From: Paenibacillus sp. H1-7
GTDB taxonomy: Bacteria > Bacillota > Bacilli > Paenibacillales > NBRC-103111
Direction of reading: 5' to 3'
Length of the DNA stretch: 64,000 bases
NCBI RefSeq assembly: GCF_022354825.1
Contig: NZ_CP031168.1
Location: 1,365,501 to 1,429,500 of the forward strand
Shown here: one piece after another, positions 9,501 through 17,479 of the stretch
Layout of the letters: the number at the start of each line of letters is the position of its first letter
How positions within the stretch are numbered: position 1 is the stretch's first letter
Translations under genes and position numbers: made by a program
Notes under the pieces: model-generated
Seen by the model: only the letters and a program-made list of their open reading frames with translations
Database searches by the model: none
Told to the model about the DNA's origin: nothing

Positions 9501-9965
9501 TGGCAGTGGCCGGTCATGAGCAAGCCCGTCTGGTACTACGGAGCGGCGGACCTGGCGCCGGACACGATTTCCAGTATTGCGGCCATCGGCAATCCTTTGG
9601 TTTGGTGGGTCGGCTTTGCAGCCGTTATACTGCTGCTGGCTTCGTCGGTGTTTCGCTACCGTAATGCAGCAGCCGTCTTCCTGCTGATTGCCTTCTTCTC
9701 GCAGTACATTCCATGGATGTTCGTGCCGCGCATGACATTTATATATCACTATTTCGCTATGGTTCCGTTCTCGATCTTGGCTATCGTCTACTTCTGGCAA
9801 AAGATCCAAGATCGGCTGCCCGGTGCCGCCAAGTGGGGGTATGCGTATTTGGCTGCGGCGGCTGTCTGCTTCGCGATGTTTTACCCTGTGCTATCCGGAA
9901 TAACGGTAAGCCGGACATACGCGGAGCACATGCTAAAATGGCTGCCGCAATGGATTTTTTTCTAG
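6576..9965 (+). CDS. Large two-module GT-C glycosyltransferase with PMT (GT39-like) C-terminal half
   Basis: About 1129 residues. The N-terminal module (roughly 65-450) is polytopic with VDYPPGYIYVLY near 123, resembling Gpi18/COG5542-type mannosyltransferases. A charged linker (about 455-520) and a membrane segment (about 541-560) follow. A discoidin-like F5/8C beta-sandwich spans about 569-663 (FTYEISEDGQTWSAP, RYVRLTVD). The PMT module starts near 700 with DEIYHARTAFE (709), HPPLGK (731) and TVDGLHFVQTRIATIDVYG (790), the acidic loop 1 and following motifs of protein O-mannosyltransferases. Family knowledge: these use polyprenyl-phosphate sugars to glycosylate exported substrates. The TTG at 6576 is the furthest upstream start; its ribosome binding site is weak and ATG 6720 would remove the first membrane helix, so the start is uncertain. 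Confidence 0.85.
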   Translation: MREIECPDGERRFRSGSSVNSKSLGAYIISTWIYCLLFTIWFAWMYRYMKQSAAMGVHQDEIKNGWLQARYLYPAILCTGLAVRLAIAYGVYGYDVDVNTFKAWADHAASAGITRFYTSDLFVDYPPGYIYVLYAVGWLRSALQLAYDSPLFLLLLKSPAIAADLLTSYLLFRLGSRYTAVPIALGASLIYLFNPAVIVDSAAWGQADSFFMLWMLLCFEAIVSGKLRRASVFYAIALLIKPQALLFGFILLVLFIRRGSWRTLLQCLGCGLAVFAALAAPFLVHKEPLWLVSLYFGTLSSYPYASLNAFNVMSLFGGNFVSITDPMVFFTYQTWSMILMALVLLYAAFLYFKSSKDETQLLVIATLLIAGAFMVIAKMHERYLFYALPLLAQAFLHSRDRRLLLLLYGFSVTTFINVNEVLRSSFQGVYHLPSDDSLVRAVSFVNVLLFIALSIVAWKLIIRGETKELVPTEKEAGRESGAGRNKPQQKEAMGQFKAIGAAIGQTIGASGQISSAKQDTASLRFGLQWLLPRWHPLNWSRKDTLLLGALIIVYTVLAFYQLGSTQAPQTAWQATQSGERIVFRLGQTVAIDRINSFSGIGDGSFTYEISEDGQTWSAPISVASDTFKAFMWQPTPVSMTGRYVRLTVDKPPFALYEVSVYASDKETPVPIESVQGDRVDPSTVGDLTNLTDESETSAYSATFMNGTYFDEIYHARTAFEHLHKLEPYEWTHPPLGKLLISVGIMVFGMNPFGWRIVGTLFGIAMIPIMYLFGKRMFGRSEYGFAAAFLMTVDGLHFVQTRIATIDVYGVFFILLMFYFMYRCCTMNLFDNGWRKFLVPFGLCGLCFGLGAASKWIVLYAGCGLAALFFLWLLLHYAEYRRAVRGLKNSGYQADVGLLEHWQHIRAVFPHRAIVTLAWACVFYLLVPATIYVLSYAPFMMVPGPGHGFKEVLLYQKYMLDYHSQLQGTHPFSSTWWQWPVMSKPVWYYGAADLAPDTISSIAAIGNPLVWWVGFAAVILLLASSVFRYRNAAAVFLLIAFFSQYIPWMFVPRMTFIYHYFAMVPFSILAIVYFWQKIQDRLPGAAKWGYAYLAAAAVCFAMFYPVLSGITVSRTYAEHMLKWLPQWIFF

Positions 9966-10270
9966 TGAAAAAGTCTTTCCTCCATGAGGGAAAGTTTACG
10001 CTTATTGAGAGCCCGATTTCCCCGGAGATGCTAAATGGGGGAGTTGGGTTATCTCTGCTTACGACGCCAGTTTTCCTATGGAAAACTCTTAAGCGACCGC
10101 CTCTGTTTACACAGAATAACCGCAAGACTGCAATGAATTTGCAGAAAGCCGGAGGGAGTAGACTATCGCGGCACCCTTACCGCTACTGCAGTTTTAAGAG
10201 TATCAGGTCCGATGGCATCTGTTATCATCCCTAGCATTTGTAAGGGTATTGTACTAGCCGTTGGAGGCAG
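9966..10270. other. Intergenic stretch after the glycosyltransferase
   Basis: A short hairpin, CTTTCC...GGGAAAG at about 9975-9994, may end the glycosyltransferase transcript. A second small hairpin, GTTTTCC/GGAAAAC, lies near 10070. No gene was recognised before the repeat element at 10274. Confidence 0.4.
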
Positions 10271-10273
10271 GCT

Positions 10274-10455
10274 ATCGGACAGAGGATCCGCTATTCCTTG
10301 GAATGAGGCCTCTTTTTCACTGCGATCGGACAGAGAGGCCGCTATTTGTTATTTTTTCATGCGAAATTAGTGCATTTTGGCGGAATAAAGGATCCGTAGT
10401 CCGATCACTATGTAAATAATGCCGTTTTTGGATAAATAACGGATCTGCGGTCCGA
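10274..10455. repeat. About 180-bp imperfect inverted-repeat element, copy 1
   Basis: Two direct units (ATCGGACAGAGGATCCGCTAT at 10274 and GATCGGACAGAG at 10324, 50 bp apart) are followed by two inverted units (AATAAAGGATCCGTAGTCCG at 10384 and AAATAACGGATCTGCGGTCC at 10434, 50 bp apart). Unit 1 can pair with unit 4 and unit 2 with unit 3, so the whole element is an imperfect palindrome. The same build recurs at 22087 and 52502. Confidence 0.85.
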
Positions 10456-10624
10456 AAGATCCTTTTTTCAAATGATTCGTTCCAGAGTGCCAACAACAAA
10501 GCTTTTTGTTTTAAGAAACTACCGCTAGAAAGCGATATACAAAAAACAGCAGCGGCTGGAGGGAGGCATTATGCCTGGCGTCCCTGCACCATTTTCAATA
10601 GCATGGGCTTTCTAAACAAAACAA

Positions 10625-10648
10625 CCTTTCCTCCATAAGGGGGGAAGG
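10625..10648. terminator. Terminator for the minus-strand lipoprotein operon
   Basis: CCTTTCCTCC (10625-10634), loop ATAA, then GGGGGGAAGG (10639-10648). On the minus strand it follows the lipoprotein stop by 29 bp and leads into TTGTTTTG. It also has T residues on the plus side. Confidence 0.75.
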
Positions 10649-10676
10649 CTTTTTGGCTTGATTTTCATTTTGCGCG

Positions 10677-11561
10677 TTAAGGCACTTTCACGACAAACGG
10701 AACGGTGAACACCTTGCCCTCATGCTGGAACTGGCCCCATATTTTATAAATCCCGCTTTTCGGGAACGTGGTCATAAATTTCGCATCCGGTCCGGTCGCT
10801 TTTTCTTCTGTCGGATGCACGTGAAGATATTGCTCCGCATCCTCGGATAAAATGACGACATGACCGACTGCGCCCAAATATTGCTGCAAATTCGTAATCG
10901 GCTTTTTGGTGCCGCCGTCTTTGATGTTGAAGATCAAGTTCACTTCCTTGCCGGCTTGCAGCTTATCGAAAGCGAGGCTGATCTCCTTGCCGTCGACCGT
11001 CTTGGTCAAATTCCCGTCCGGCTGGATGGCGGCAGGCTTGGCGGCGTCACCCTGAATGGTTGTCCATTGGCTTTTGGTAGTGCCGCTTTGGCCGCTCGGG
11101 ACGAAATCGGCGAACAGCTTGTAATCCCCGCCGGCTGGAAAAGGATTGGCAATGGTGAATAAGCCTTTCTCCTTGTAATCCGGGTGAATGTGGTTGAAAT
11201 ACGACAAGTCTTTGCTGACGATGATCAGATGCATCGTTTTCTCATGGTTAATATCGAACTTCTCGACCGGCTTGTTGGCGCTGTCCGTTACCTGAAGCGA
11301 AATCAGCGTATCTTTCCCTGCTTGCGGCTTATCGGGGGAGAAGGTGAAGGCTGCCTTGACATCGGCCTCTTTCGGAGCAGGGGCGGCGCCGTGTCCCGCG
11401 TGAGCGTTTTGCTCCGGCTTGCTGGCTGCATCCTGAGCCGTGCCGGCAGGAGCCGCTTTGCCGCAGGCCGTCAGCAATAATGCCGTGATTACTATGGCTG
11501 CCGCCGCTTTACGCATGGCAAAAGGACGAGGCGACGGAGTCGAAAGTTTGGGTTTATTCAT
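10677..11561 (-). CDS. His-containing lipoprotein with YtkA/FixH-like repeats
   Basis: 294 residues. A lipoprotein signal ends in the lipobox LLTAC-G, so it is anchored outside the membrane. A short HAGHG motif follows, then two similar beta-rich segments of about 100-110 residues. The first has MHLIIVSKDLSYFNHIHPD and the second HVVILSEDAEQYLHVHP, so it reads as a duplicated YtkA-like domain with a conserved HxHP motif that could bind metal. The ATG at 11561 follows AAGGAGG; upstream in-frame codons lack a site. It is the last gene after the kinase (116 bp gap) in a cluster next to copper genes, suggesting an envelope metal-binding role. That role is an inference. Confidence 0.82.
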   Translation of the reverse strand: MNKPKLSTPSPRPFAMRKAAAAIVITALLLTACGKAAPAGTAQDAASKPEQNAHAGHGAAPAPKEADVKAAFTFSPDKPQAGKDTLISLQVTDSANKPVEKFDINHEKTMHLIIVSKDLSYFNHIHPDYKEKGLFTIANPFPAGGDYKLFADFVPSGQSGTTKSQWTTIQGDAAKPAAIQPDGNLTKTVDGKEISLAFDKLQAGKEVNLIFNIKDGGTKKPITNLQQYLGAVGHVVILSEDAEQYLHVHPTEEKATGPDAKFMTTFPKSGIYKIWGQFQHEGKVFTVPFVVKVP

Positions 11562-11677
11562 TATTGGGTTCCTCCTTGCAGGTACCGTAATTTGTATTCT
11601 GATGCTTGCAGCATCGCGTTTCTCAAGTAGAAGTATAACCGCCGCTTGTGAAGATCTCGTGTAGCTCCCTGTGCAGC

Positions 11678-12754
11678 TCATACGGGAAAATAAATTCGTA
11701 CCGTCGTGCCGCGTCCCGGCTCGCTATCGATTTGAATCGAACCGCGGTGCGCCTCCGTCAGCTTCTTGGCTATCGTCAGTCCGATGCCGCTGCCGCCGGA
11801 TTTGCGGTCCCTCGACTTATCCGCGCGGTAAAACCGCTCGAACAAATAGGGCAAATCGTCCTTGCCGATACCTGGCCCGGTATCTTTTACCTGGATCAGG
11901 ATCGTCTGCTTGTCACGTTTCACATCCACTTCAACATGTTTGCCCGGAGGCGTGTATTTTAACGCATTGGACAGCACATTCAGTAAAATTTGACTGACGC
12001 GCTGCCGGTCAACAGAAGCGATCCTAGGTTCATCCTGTTCTTGGAGCCGCAGCTCCAAACGGACGCCTTTGTGCTCGAAGGCGGCCCGGATCGTCTCGAC
12101 GCATTGGGCTGCGATAGCATCCATTCGTTCCGGCTGCACGTTCAATTGAAAATGCGGCGAGTCCAGCTGTGTTAATTGCTCCAGATCGCCGACAAGGCGA
12201 ATCATCCGTTCTATCTCTTCATGGCAGCCCCGAAGCCGTTCGGGCGAAGCGTCCCAAACTCCCTCGATCATAGCTTCCATATGGCTCTTCAAGGTAGCGA
12301 GCGGTGTGCGGAGCTCATGCGCGACGTCGGCCGTCATCATTTTGCGCAGCTGCTCCTGCTTTTCCAATTGCTCCGCCAAATGATTTAACGATTGCCCGAG
12401 ATCGGAAATTTCGTCGTTACCATGAAGCTTCGTTCGTATCCGCAGGTCGCCGCCCGCCATGCTTACCGCGGCCGACTTCATTTCCAATAGCGGGGAAGTC
12501 AAACGCTTGGCGACATACAGGCTGACGATGGCTGCCATAACGATGCCGATCATCAGTACCCAGATGACGGACTGCACCAGCGCCTGTTCGAAATGAGCGT
12601 TCAGCTGGGCCGTATCCGGTGCGGTGCCGGCCTGATGCTGATACATCGCAAAGTGATAGTGCGTTTGCCAGATGAAGACGATGCTCGCCAGAAACAGAAT
12701 ACCGCAGGTAATTCCGATAAACGTTACGGCAAAGCGCGAATAGAGTCCTTTCAT
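11678..12754 (-). CDS. Two-component sensor histidine kinase (HAMP-HisKA-HATPase)
   Basis: 358 residues. Membrane helices lie near 8-28 and 61-80 with only a short extracytoplasmic loop of about 30 residues. HAMP spans about 81-135, the H-box is DVAHELRTPL (His about 146) and the ATPase domain has GGSGIGLTIAKKL. The start overlaps the response regulator stop by ATGA, so the two are translationally coupled. Family knowledge: the short-loop BaeS/CusS-like group senses envelope or metal stress. Its position between a siroheme protein with a CsoR-type box and a His-rich lipoprotein suggests metal or redox stress, but the signal is not shown by sequence. Confidence 0.93.
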   Translation of the reverse strand: MKGLYSRFAVTFIGITCGILFLASIVFIWQTHYHFAMYQHQAGTAPDTAQLNAHFEQALVQSVIWVLMIGIVMAAIVSLYVAKRLTSPLLEMKSAAVSMAGGDLRIRTKLHGNDEISDLGQSLNHLAEQLEKQEQLRKMMTADVAHELRTPLATLKSHMEAMIEGVWDASPERLRGCHEEIERMIRLVGDLEQLTQLDSPHFQLNVQPERMDAIAAQCVETIRAAFEHKGVRLELRLQEQDEPRIASVDRQRVSQILLNVLSNALKYTPPGKHVEVDVKRDKQTILIQVKDTGPGIGKDDLPYLFERFYRADKSRDRKSGGSGIGLTIAKKLTEAHRGSIQIDSEPGRGTTVRIYFPV

Positions 12755-13449
12755 GGCCGGGCTCCCCCGTCAAAACGGTAGCCTACCCCATACACGGTCA
12801 CGATGAACTGGGGTTGTTTCGGGTCCTTTTCGATTTTTTGGCGAAGGTTTTTAATATGCTGGTCAATCGTGCGCGAATCGCCTTCAAAGTCAAAGCCAAG
12901 CACTTTTTCCACCAACTCTTCTCTGGAAAAGTACCGGCCCGGATGTCTCGCCAGCACAAGGAGAAGCTTGTATTCGTTAGGCGTGACATTGATCTGTGTG
13001 CCCCGCTTGTAAATTTCATGCTGGGAGCAATCGATAACGAGCTCATCCTGCCCGAAGCTTATCCGTTCAGCAAGCAGCGAATCTTCCTGTGTTCGGCGAA
13101 AAATAGCTTTGACTCTGGCAACAAGCTCGCGAGGACTGAACGGCTTCAAGACGTAGTCGTCGGCTCCCAGTGTTAGACCTTGGATCCGGTCGTCCTCGGT
13201 AATTTTGGCCGTCAGCATGAGGATGGGAATGGGGGAGGTTTGACGGATGCGGCGGCACACTTCTTCGCCCGACAAATCGGGGAGCATCAGGTCCAATATG
13301 ATCATCTCGGGCTCCGACGTGCCTAGAAGGTGCAGAGCTTCGGCTCCTGTAGCGGCTTCGATGGTCAAGAAGCCTTCCTGCTGCAAGTACGATACAACGA
13401 CATCGCGTATTTTGTCCTCATCATCGACCACTAGAACGGTTTTGCTCAA
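12751..13449 (-). CDS. OmpR-family response regulator
   Basis: 232 residues with receiver (acidic DDED near the N-terminus, phospho-Asp in MIILDLMLPD, Lys in YVLKPFS) and a winged-helix DNA-binding domain (VTPNEYKLLLVL, then TIDQHIKNLRQKIEKD, GVGYRFD). A TTG start at 13449 is chosen because GAGGAGG lies 8 bp upstream and it avoids overlap with the preceding gene. A GTG at 13473 in the same frame would overlap that gene by 11 bp. It is coupled to the downstream kinase by ATGA. Confidence 0.93.
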   Translation of the reverse strand: MSKTVLVVDDEDKIRDVVVSYLQQEGFLTIEAATGAEALHLLGTSEPEMIILDLMLPDLSGEEVCRRIRQTSPIPILMLTAKITEDDRIQGLTLGADDYVLKPFSPRELVARVKAIFRRTQEDSLLAERISFGQDELVIDCSQHEIYKRGTQINVTPNEYKLLLVLARHPGRYFSREELVEKVLGFDFEGDSRTIDQHIKNLRQKIEKDPKQPQFIVTVYGVGYRFDGGARP

Positions 13450-13462
13450 ATCCGGGTCCTCC

Positions 13463-14077
13463 TCAAACGGCACTGCGCAGCGTTTCTATGGAAATGCGGT
13501 CGATGAACCGCGCGAACTTCTCTTTTTTCTTGCCGTGCTCGCAGTAATAATCGATCAGCTTGCGGACGACCGGGATGAGCCGGTCTGCAGTGATGCCGGA
13601 CAGAAACAGCGTGCCGACCGCCGCCTTCAATGATTTGGGCTCGCCTCCGACGTAGATGTCGTAGGTGTCTTTCATTTTGACGACGCCGATATCCTTGAGC
13701 AGCGGTTCGCTGGTGCCGAGCGCGCAGCCGGCGTAGCCGACCTTGAGCGGACTTGGCGCGGCAATGCCGGCGATGGCGTCGTTTAAGGCATTGGCTATGT
13801 CGAGCCCCGCCTCCTCGGCTCCTTTGCAGAAGTTACAGGCGATCAGGCTTTTCGTATAAAAGCCGGCAGGGTAGAGGAGCAGACCGGCGTCCCGCAGCTG
13901 CTGCTTGGCTTCCTCGGCCCGCTCCTCGTCCATTTCGACGTACAGCTGCTTGAACGTCGTTAATTCGATTTTGGCGTCGCTGCCGACGATGGCGCCGAGT
14001 GCCGCCAGCTGCTCGGGCTTGAACAGGCTGCCGCCTTGTTCAAAGCCCGGCGTTACGGCGAATTTGGTTGTTGGCAT
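13463..14077 (-). CDS. Small nitrite/sulfite reductase-like siroheme protein (COG2221 type)
   Basis: 204 residues. The N-terminus is a ferredoxin-like half domain (FAVTPGFEQGG, IELTTFKQLYVE). Then come cysteines in ACNFCKG and YAGCALGTSEPLLKD, in the places where sulfite/nitrite reductases bind 4Fe-4S and siroheme. Only three cysteines are evident, and the second Cys of the usual C-x3-C pair is a Thr, so cofactor binding may differ from the classical enzymes. At about 200 residues it is far shorter than NirB or CysI. The ATG at 14077 follows AAGGAG. A CsoR-type palindrome (14228) and a tandem hairpin repeat precede it, and it leads into the regulator/kinase/lipoprotein genes. Confidence 0.82.
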   Translation of the reverse strand: MPTTKFAVTPGFEQGGSLFKPEQLAALGAIVGSDAKIELTTFKQLYVEMDEERAEEAKQQLRDAGLLLYPAGFYTKSLIACNFCKGAEEAGLDIANALNDAIAGIAAPSPLKVGYAGCALGTSEPLLKDIGVVKMKDTYDIYVGGEPKSLKAAVGTLFLSGITADRLIPVVRKLIDYYCEHGKKKEKFARFIDRISIETLRSAV

Positions 14078-14092
14078 GGGATCACTCCTTAA

Positions 14093-14210
14093 GAGTTTTG
14101 CGAAGCAAAACTTGCATCGAAAGCATAGGTTGAGTTTTGCGAAGCAAAACTTGCATCGAAAGCATAGGTTGAGTTTTGCGAAGCAAAACTTGCATCGAAA
14201 GCATAGGCTT
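14093..14210. repeat. Three tandem 39-bp repeats, each with a perfect hairpin
   Basis: Units start at 14093, 14132 and 14171 (39 bp; the last has one extra base). Each contains TTTTGCGAAGCAAAA, a 6-bp perfect stem with a GAA loop, followed by CTTGCATCGAAAGCATAGG. A fourth partial start, GAGTTTT, follows. The array lies in the 5' leader of the siroheme protein gene, between its ribosome binding site and the CsoR-type box. Because 39 is a multiple of three, the minus frame stays open through it, but there is no sign that it is translated. Confidence 0.9.
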
Positions 14211-14227
14211 GAGTTTTTCATTGCAAG

Positions 14228-14246
14228 GGTACCCCGGTGGGGTACC
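14228..14246. promoter_or_regulatory. CsoR-type copper operator, box a
   Basis: GGTACCCCGGTGGGGTACC is a near-perfect GC-tract palindrome of the CsoR operator type. It sits 150 bp upstream of the siroheme protein start and 27 bp past the copA stop, so it would control the downstream minus-strand genes. Confidence 0.65.
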
Positions 14247-14272
14247 TCTATAGTAATTCAACGACACAAAAC

Positions 14273-16696
14273 TTATAATTTTACACGCTGCAGGCGGAGC
14301 GCATTGAGTACAACCGATACGGAGCTCAGTGCCATCGCGGCTCCGGCGACCCATGGCGCCAGCAAGCCAATGGCAGCGATAGGAATACCGAGCGAATTGT
14401 AGGCGAGCGCCCAGAACAAGTTTTGCTTGATGTTCGCCATCGTCTTTTTGCTCATAAAGATCGCATCAGGAATGCTTGTTAATTCGCCGCGCATCAGGGT
14501 CACGTCCGCAGCTTCCATCGCGATGTCCGTTCCTGTCCCGATGGCAAGGCCTACATCGGCAGTAGCAAGAGCGGGCGCGTCGTTGATGCCGTCCCCGACC
14601 ATGGCAACATGCTTGCCTTCGGCCTGCAGCTTTTTCACTTCCGCGGCTTTCCCCTCAGGGAGCACTTCGGCAAGAACGCGATCAATGCCGACCTGATCCG
14701 CGATAGCACGTGCCGTCCGCTCATTGTCACCGGTCATCATGATGACCTCGATGCCCATTGCTTTCAAGCGGGAGATCGCTTCCTGCGACGTTTCTTTGAT
14801 CGTATCGGCTACGGCCACCAATCCGGCAAACTGCCGGTCAACGGCAATAAGCATCGCGGTCTTGCCTTCGGATTCCCACTGTTCCATACGTTCGACAGCA
14901 GGGGAGTAGTCGATCGATTCGCGGGTCATCAGCTTGCGGGTGCCCACAAGCACTTCTTTGCCTGTTACGTTGGCGCGGATGCCGTAGCCGGGAATCGCTT
15001 CGAACTGCTCCGCTGCCGGCAGCTCGATCCCTTTTTCACGAATACCTTCCACAATGGCTTCCGCCAACGGATGCTCGGATTGCTTCTCGGAGCTGCCGAC
15101 AATAGCCAGCACCTCTTGCTCGTTCATAACCGGAACCCATACATCGGTAAGGGACGGTTTGCCTTTCGTTACCGTTCCTGTTTTATCGAGAACGATCGTT
15201 TGCACTTTGTGCATCGATTCCAGGTGCTCGCCGCCTTTGAACAGGATGCCGAATTCCGCCGCGCGGCCGGAGCCGGCCATAATCGATGTCGGCGTAGCGA
15301 GACCTAGGGCGCAAGGGCAGGCGATGACGAGGACGGCGATAGCTTTTTCCAGAGCGCTTGCGAAATCGCCAGGTTCTACACCAAAGTACCAAATAAAGAA
15401 TACGATAACGGCGATTCCAACGACGATAGGGACGAATACGCCGGAAATTTGGTCCGCCACACGTTGAATCGGAGCTTTGGAGCCTTGGGCGTCCTCGACG
15501 ACTTTAATAATTTGCGCGAGGGCGGTTTCTTTGCCTACTTTGGTAGCTTTAATTTTCAAGCTGCCGTTCTTATTGACGGTTGCTCCGATAACCGAATCCC
15601 CTTGCTGCTTCTCGACAGGGAGGCTTTCGCCGGTCAGCATCGATTCATCAACCGAGGAGGTGCCGTCTACTACTTCTCCGTCCACCGGAATTTTTTCGCC
15701 CGGTTTCACCAGGACGATGTCGCCCACAAGCACTTCTTCTACCGGAATGCTCATTTCCTGGCCGTCACGGAGGACGAGCGCGGTTTTCGCTTGAAGTCCC
15801 ATCAGCTTCTTGATCGCTTCCGAAGTGCGGCCTTTGGCAAGCACCTCGAACAGTTTACCCAGCAGGATCAGCGTGATCAGCACGGCACTTGTCTCGTAAT
15901 ACATTTCCGGCATTCCATGATGCCCGCCGTCAGGGCTGAATGCCCATTGCAGCGTCAAATACAAGCTGTAAAAGAATGCGGCGGAGGTGCCTAATGCGAC
16001 AAGCACATCCATATTCGCGCTTTTATTGCGAAGCGCTTTGTACGCTCCGACATAAAACTGCCAGCCGATAATAAGCTGAACCGGAGCGGCTAATGCCAGC
16101 TGCACCCAAGGGTTCATGAGAAGCTCAGGCAAGTAGATCCAGGACGTGAAGGAGAAGTGGCTGACCATCGCCCACAGAAGAGGGAACGAGAGCAGGGCGG
16201 AAATCCACATTTTCCTTTTTTGCGCAGCGATTTCTTTGTGACGATGATCGCCGTCAGCCGCTTGATCTTGCTTCACTTGAGCGCCGTAGCCGATTTTCTT
16301 CACCCGGGCGATCATGTCCTCCACCGAAACCTCGGCGGAGGAATATTCGACATGGGCGGTCTCGAGCGCAAAGTTCACCGTAGCGGAGCTGACGCCGGGA
16401 AGCTTGTTTAGTACCTTTTCTATTTTGGCGGCGCAAGCGGCGCAGGTCATTCCGGTCAAGACGAAATCTACGGAATCTTTGACGGTACCGTAGCCTAGAG
16501 CCTCGATTTTTTGCTCCAGATTCGTTAGATCGACTTTATTCGGATCATAGGTTACCGATGCCCGTTCCAGTGCGAAATTGACATTGGCGTCGGCTACACC
16601 GTCTATTTTTTTCAATCCTTTTTCTATCCGGTTTGCGCAAGCGGCGCAGGTCATCCCCGATATTTGCATCGTTGTTTGTTGCTGCTGCTGTTCCAT
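14273..16696 (-). CDS. copA: Copper-exporting P1B-type ATPase CopA
   Basis: 807 residues, typical length. Two N-terminal metal-binding domains (GMTCAAC near 14-20 and near 82-88) are followed by eight membrane helices. The transport motif is [11 protein letters not shown], the phosphorylation site DKTGT and the hinge [10 protein letters not shown]. Residues such as the CPC, with YNSLGIP and [15 protein letters not shown] in the last helices, mark it as a Cu(I) exporter. The ATG at 16696 lies just behind a CsoR box. It is transcribed in the same direction as csoR and copZ, giving the standard regulator-chaperone-exporter order. Confidence 0.97.
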   Translation of the reverse strand: MEQQQQQTTMQISGMTCAACANRIEKGLKKIDGVADANVNFALERASVTYDPNKVDLTNLEQKIEALGYGTVKDSVDFVLTGMTCAACAAKIEKVLNKLPGVSSATVNFALETAHVEYSSAEVSVEDMIARVKKIGYGAQVKQDQAADGDHRHKEIAAQKRKMWISALLSFPLLWAMVSHFSFTSWIYLPELLMNPWVQLALAAPVQLIIGWQFYVGAYKALRNKSANMDVLVALGTSAAFFYSLYLTLQWAFSPDGGHHGMPEMYYETSAVLITLILLGKLFEVLAKGRTSEAIKKLMGLQAKTALVLRDGQEMSIPVEEVLVGDIVLVKPGEKIPVDGEVVDGTSSVDESMLTGESLPVEKQQGDSVIGATVNKNGSLKIKATKVGKETALAQIIKVVEDAQGSKAPIQRVADQISGVFVPIVVGIAVIVFFIWYFGVEPGDFASALEKAIAVLVIACPCALGLATPTSIMAGSGRAAEFGILFKGGEHLESMHKVQTIVLDKTGTVTKGKPSLTDVWVPVMNEQEVLAIVGSSEKQSEHPLAEAIVEGIREKGIELPAAEQFEAIPGYGIRANVTGKEVLVGTRKLMTRESIDYSPAVERMEQWESEGKTAMLIAVDRQFAGLVAVADTIKETSQEAISRLKAMGIEVIMMTGDNERTARAIADQVGIDRVLAEVLPEGKAAEVKKLQAEGKHVAMVGDGINDAPALATADVGLAIGTGTDIAMEAADVTLMRGELTSIPDAIFMSKKTMANIKQNLFWALAYNSLGIPIAAIGLLAPWVAGAAMALSSVSVVLNALRLQRVKL

Positions 16697-16715
16697 AGGT
16701 ACTTACCCCTCCCAC

Positions 16716-16732
16716 ATACCCCTTGGGGGTAT
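16716..16732. promoter_or_regulatory. CsoR operator, box b (copA)
   Basis: ATACCCCTTGGGGGTAT, a 17-bp palindrome, 20 bp upstream of the copA ATG in the 72-bp copZ-copA gap. It implies that copA has its own copper-responsive promoter besides read-through from csoR-copZ. Confidence 0.85.
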
Positions 16733-16768
16733 ATTTTTCACAAAAAAAATTAAATGATGCAAATTGCT

Positions 16769-16969
16769 TTATACTACGTCGTATCCTTGATCTTCGATCG
16801 CTTCTTTAATGGCTTCTATCGAAAGGCTCTCTTCATTATATTGAACGGAAACGGATTTGGCAGCAAGGTCTACTTTGCCTTGGGCTCCGATTTCTTTCAA
16901 AGCTCCCTCGATCGAGTTTACGCAGTGTCCGCAGGACATTCCTTCCACTTTCAATACAATGTTCGTCAT
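16769..16969 (-). CDS. copZ: Copper chaperone CopZ (copy 1)
   Basis: 66 residues, a single HMA domain with the Cu(I)-binding motif GMSCGHC near residues 10-16 and the family ending AIEDQGYDVV. It hands Cu(I) to CopA and to CsoR in the cytoplasm. The ribosome binding site is GGGAGAAG. It lies between csoR (49 bp upstream) and copA. A second, clearly diverged copZ lies at 40075 behind its own CsoR box. Confidence 0.96.
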   Translation of the reverse strand: MTNIVLKVEGMSCGHCVNSIEGALKEIGAQGKVDLAAKSVSVQYNEESLSIEAIKEAIEDQGYDVV

Positions 16970-17018
16970 AGTTATCTTCTCCCTTGGTTATAAATTTCAT
17001 CCTGACATGAATCGGATG

Positions 17019-17360
17019 TTACTTCATCAATTTGTTCATCGTGGCCAGCAGCTCGTCGATAACCTCATGATCACCGGACTGAAGCCGTTCCGCCACGCAG
17101 CTTTTCATATGGCCTTCCAGCAGCAGCTTCCCGACACTGTTCAACGCCGATTGAATCGCCGCGATCTGGTTCAGCACGTCGTCGCAGTAAGTATCTCTCT
17201 CTATCAAGCCTTTGACGCCGCGAACTTGACCTTCGATCCGGTTGAGGCGGGAAGCCAGGTTCGTCTTCAACTGCTCGGAATGGTGGCTGCTTCTATGGGA
17301 AGTGTGTGTATGTGTATCGCAGCAATTCATTGTCGTAGTTGTTGTTGTTGCTGTTTCCAT
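17019..17360 (-). CDS. csoR: Copper-sensing repressor CsoR
   Basis: 113 residues with the CsoR/RcnR fold. The helix-1 segment is LASRLNRIEGQVRGVKGLIE, and the copper ligands are the Cys in DTYCDDVL plus His and Cys in EGHMKSCV (the C-H-C set). A His/Thr-rich N-terminal extension (THTHTSHRSSHHSE) may add metal affinity. ATG 17360 is chosen for AGGTGAT about 7 bp upstream; GTG 17372 or ATG 17369 are alternatives that overlap that site. An operator 32 bp upstream indicates autoregulation. Confidence 0.95.
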   Translation of the reverse strand: METATTTTTTMNCCDTHTHTSHRSSHHSEQLKTNLASRLNRIEGQVRGVKGLIERDTYCDDVLNQIAAIQSALNSVGKLLLEGHMKSCVAERLQSGDHEVIDELLATMNKLMK

Positions 17361-17391
17361 GGTTATCATCACCTCGTGAATTTAATATACT

Positions 17392-17408
17392 ATACCCCCA
17401 TAGGGTAT
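17392..17408. promoter_or_regulatory. CsoR operator, box c (csoR promoter)
   Basis: ATACCCCCATAGGGTAT, 32 bp upstream of the csoR start. It matches boxes b, d and e over the conserved ATACCCC...GGGTAT frame. Confidence 0.85.
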
Positions 17409-17479
17409 GTCAACGGTAATTTGGAAACTTTTTTAAAATGGGCTTGCTGCAAAGGCAAAGGAGTCCGGATCGCAAATAT

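Noticed and set aside
14082..14221. N-terminal extension of the siroheme-like protein by a Cys-rich repeated peptide
   Set aside because: The open frame results only from the 39-bp repeat length. The ATG at 14077 has a proper ribosome site and begins the conserved domain, so the extension is not supported.
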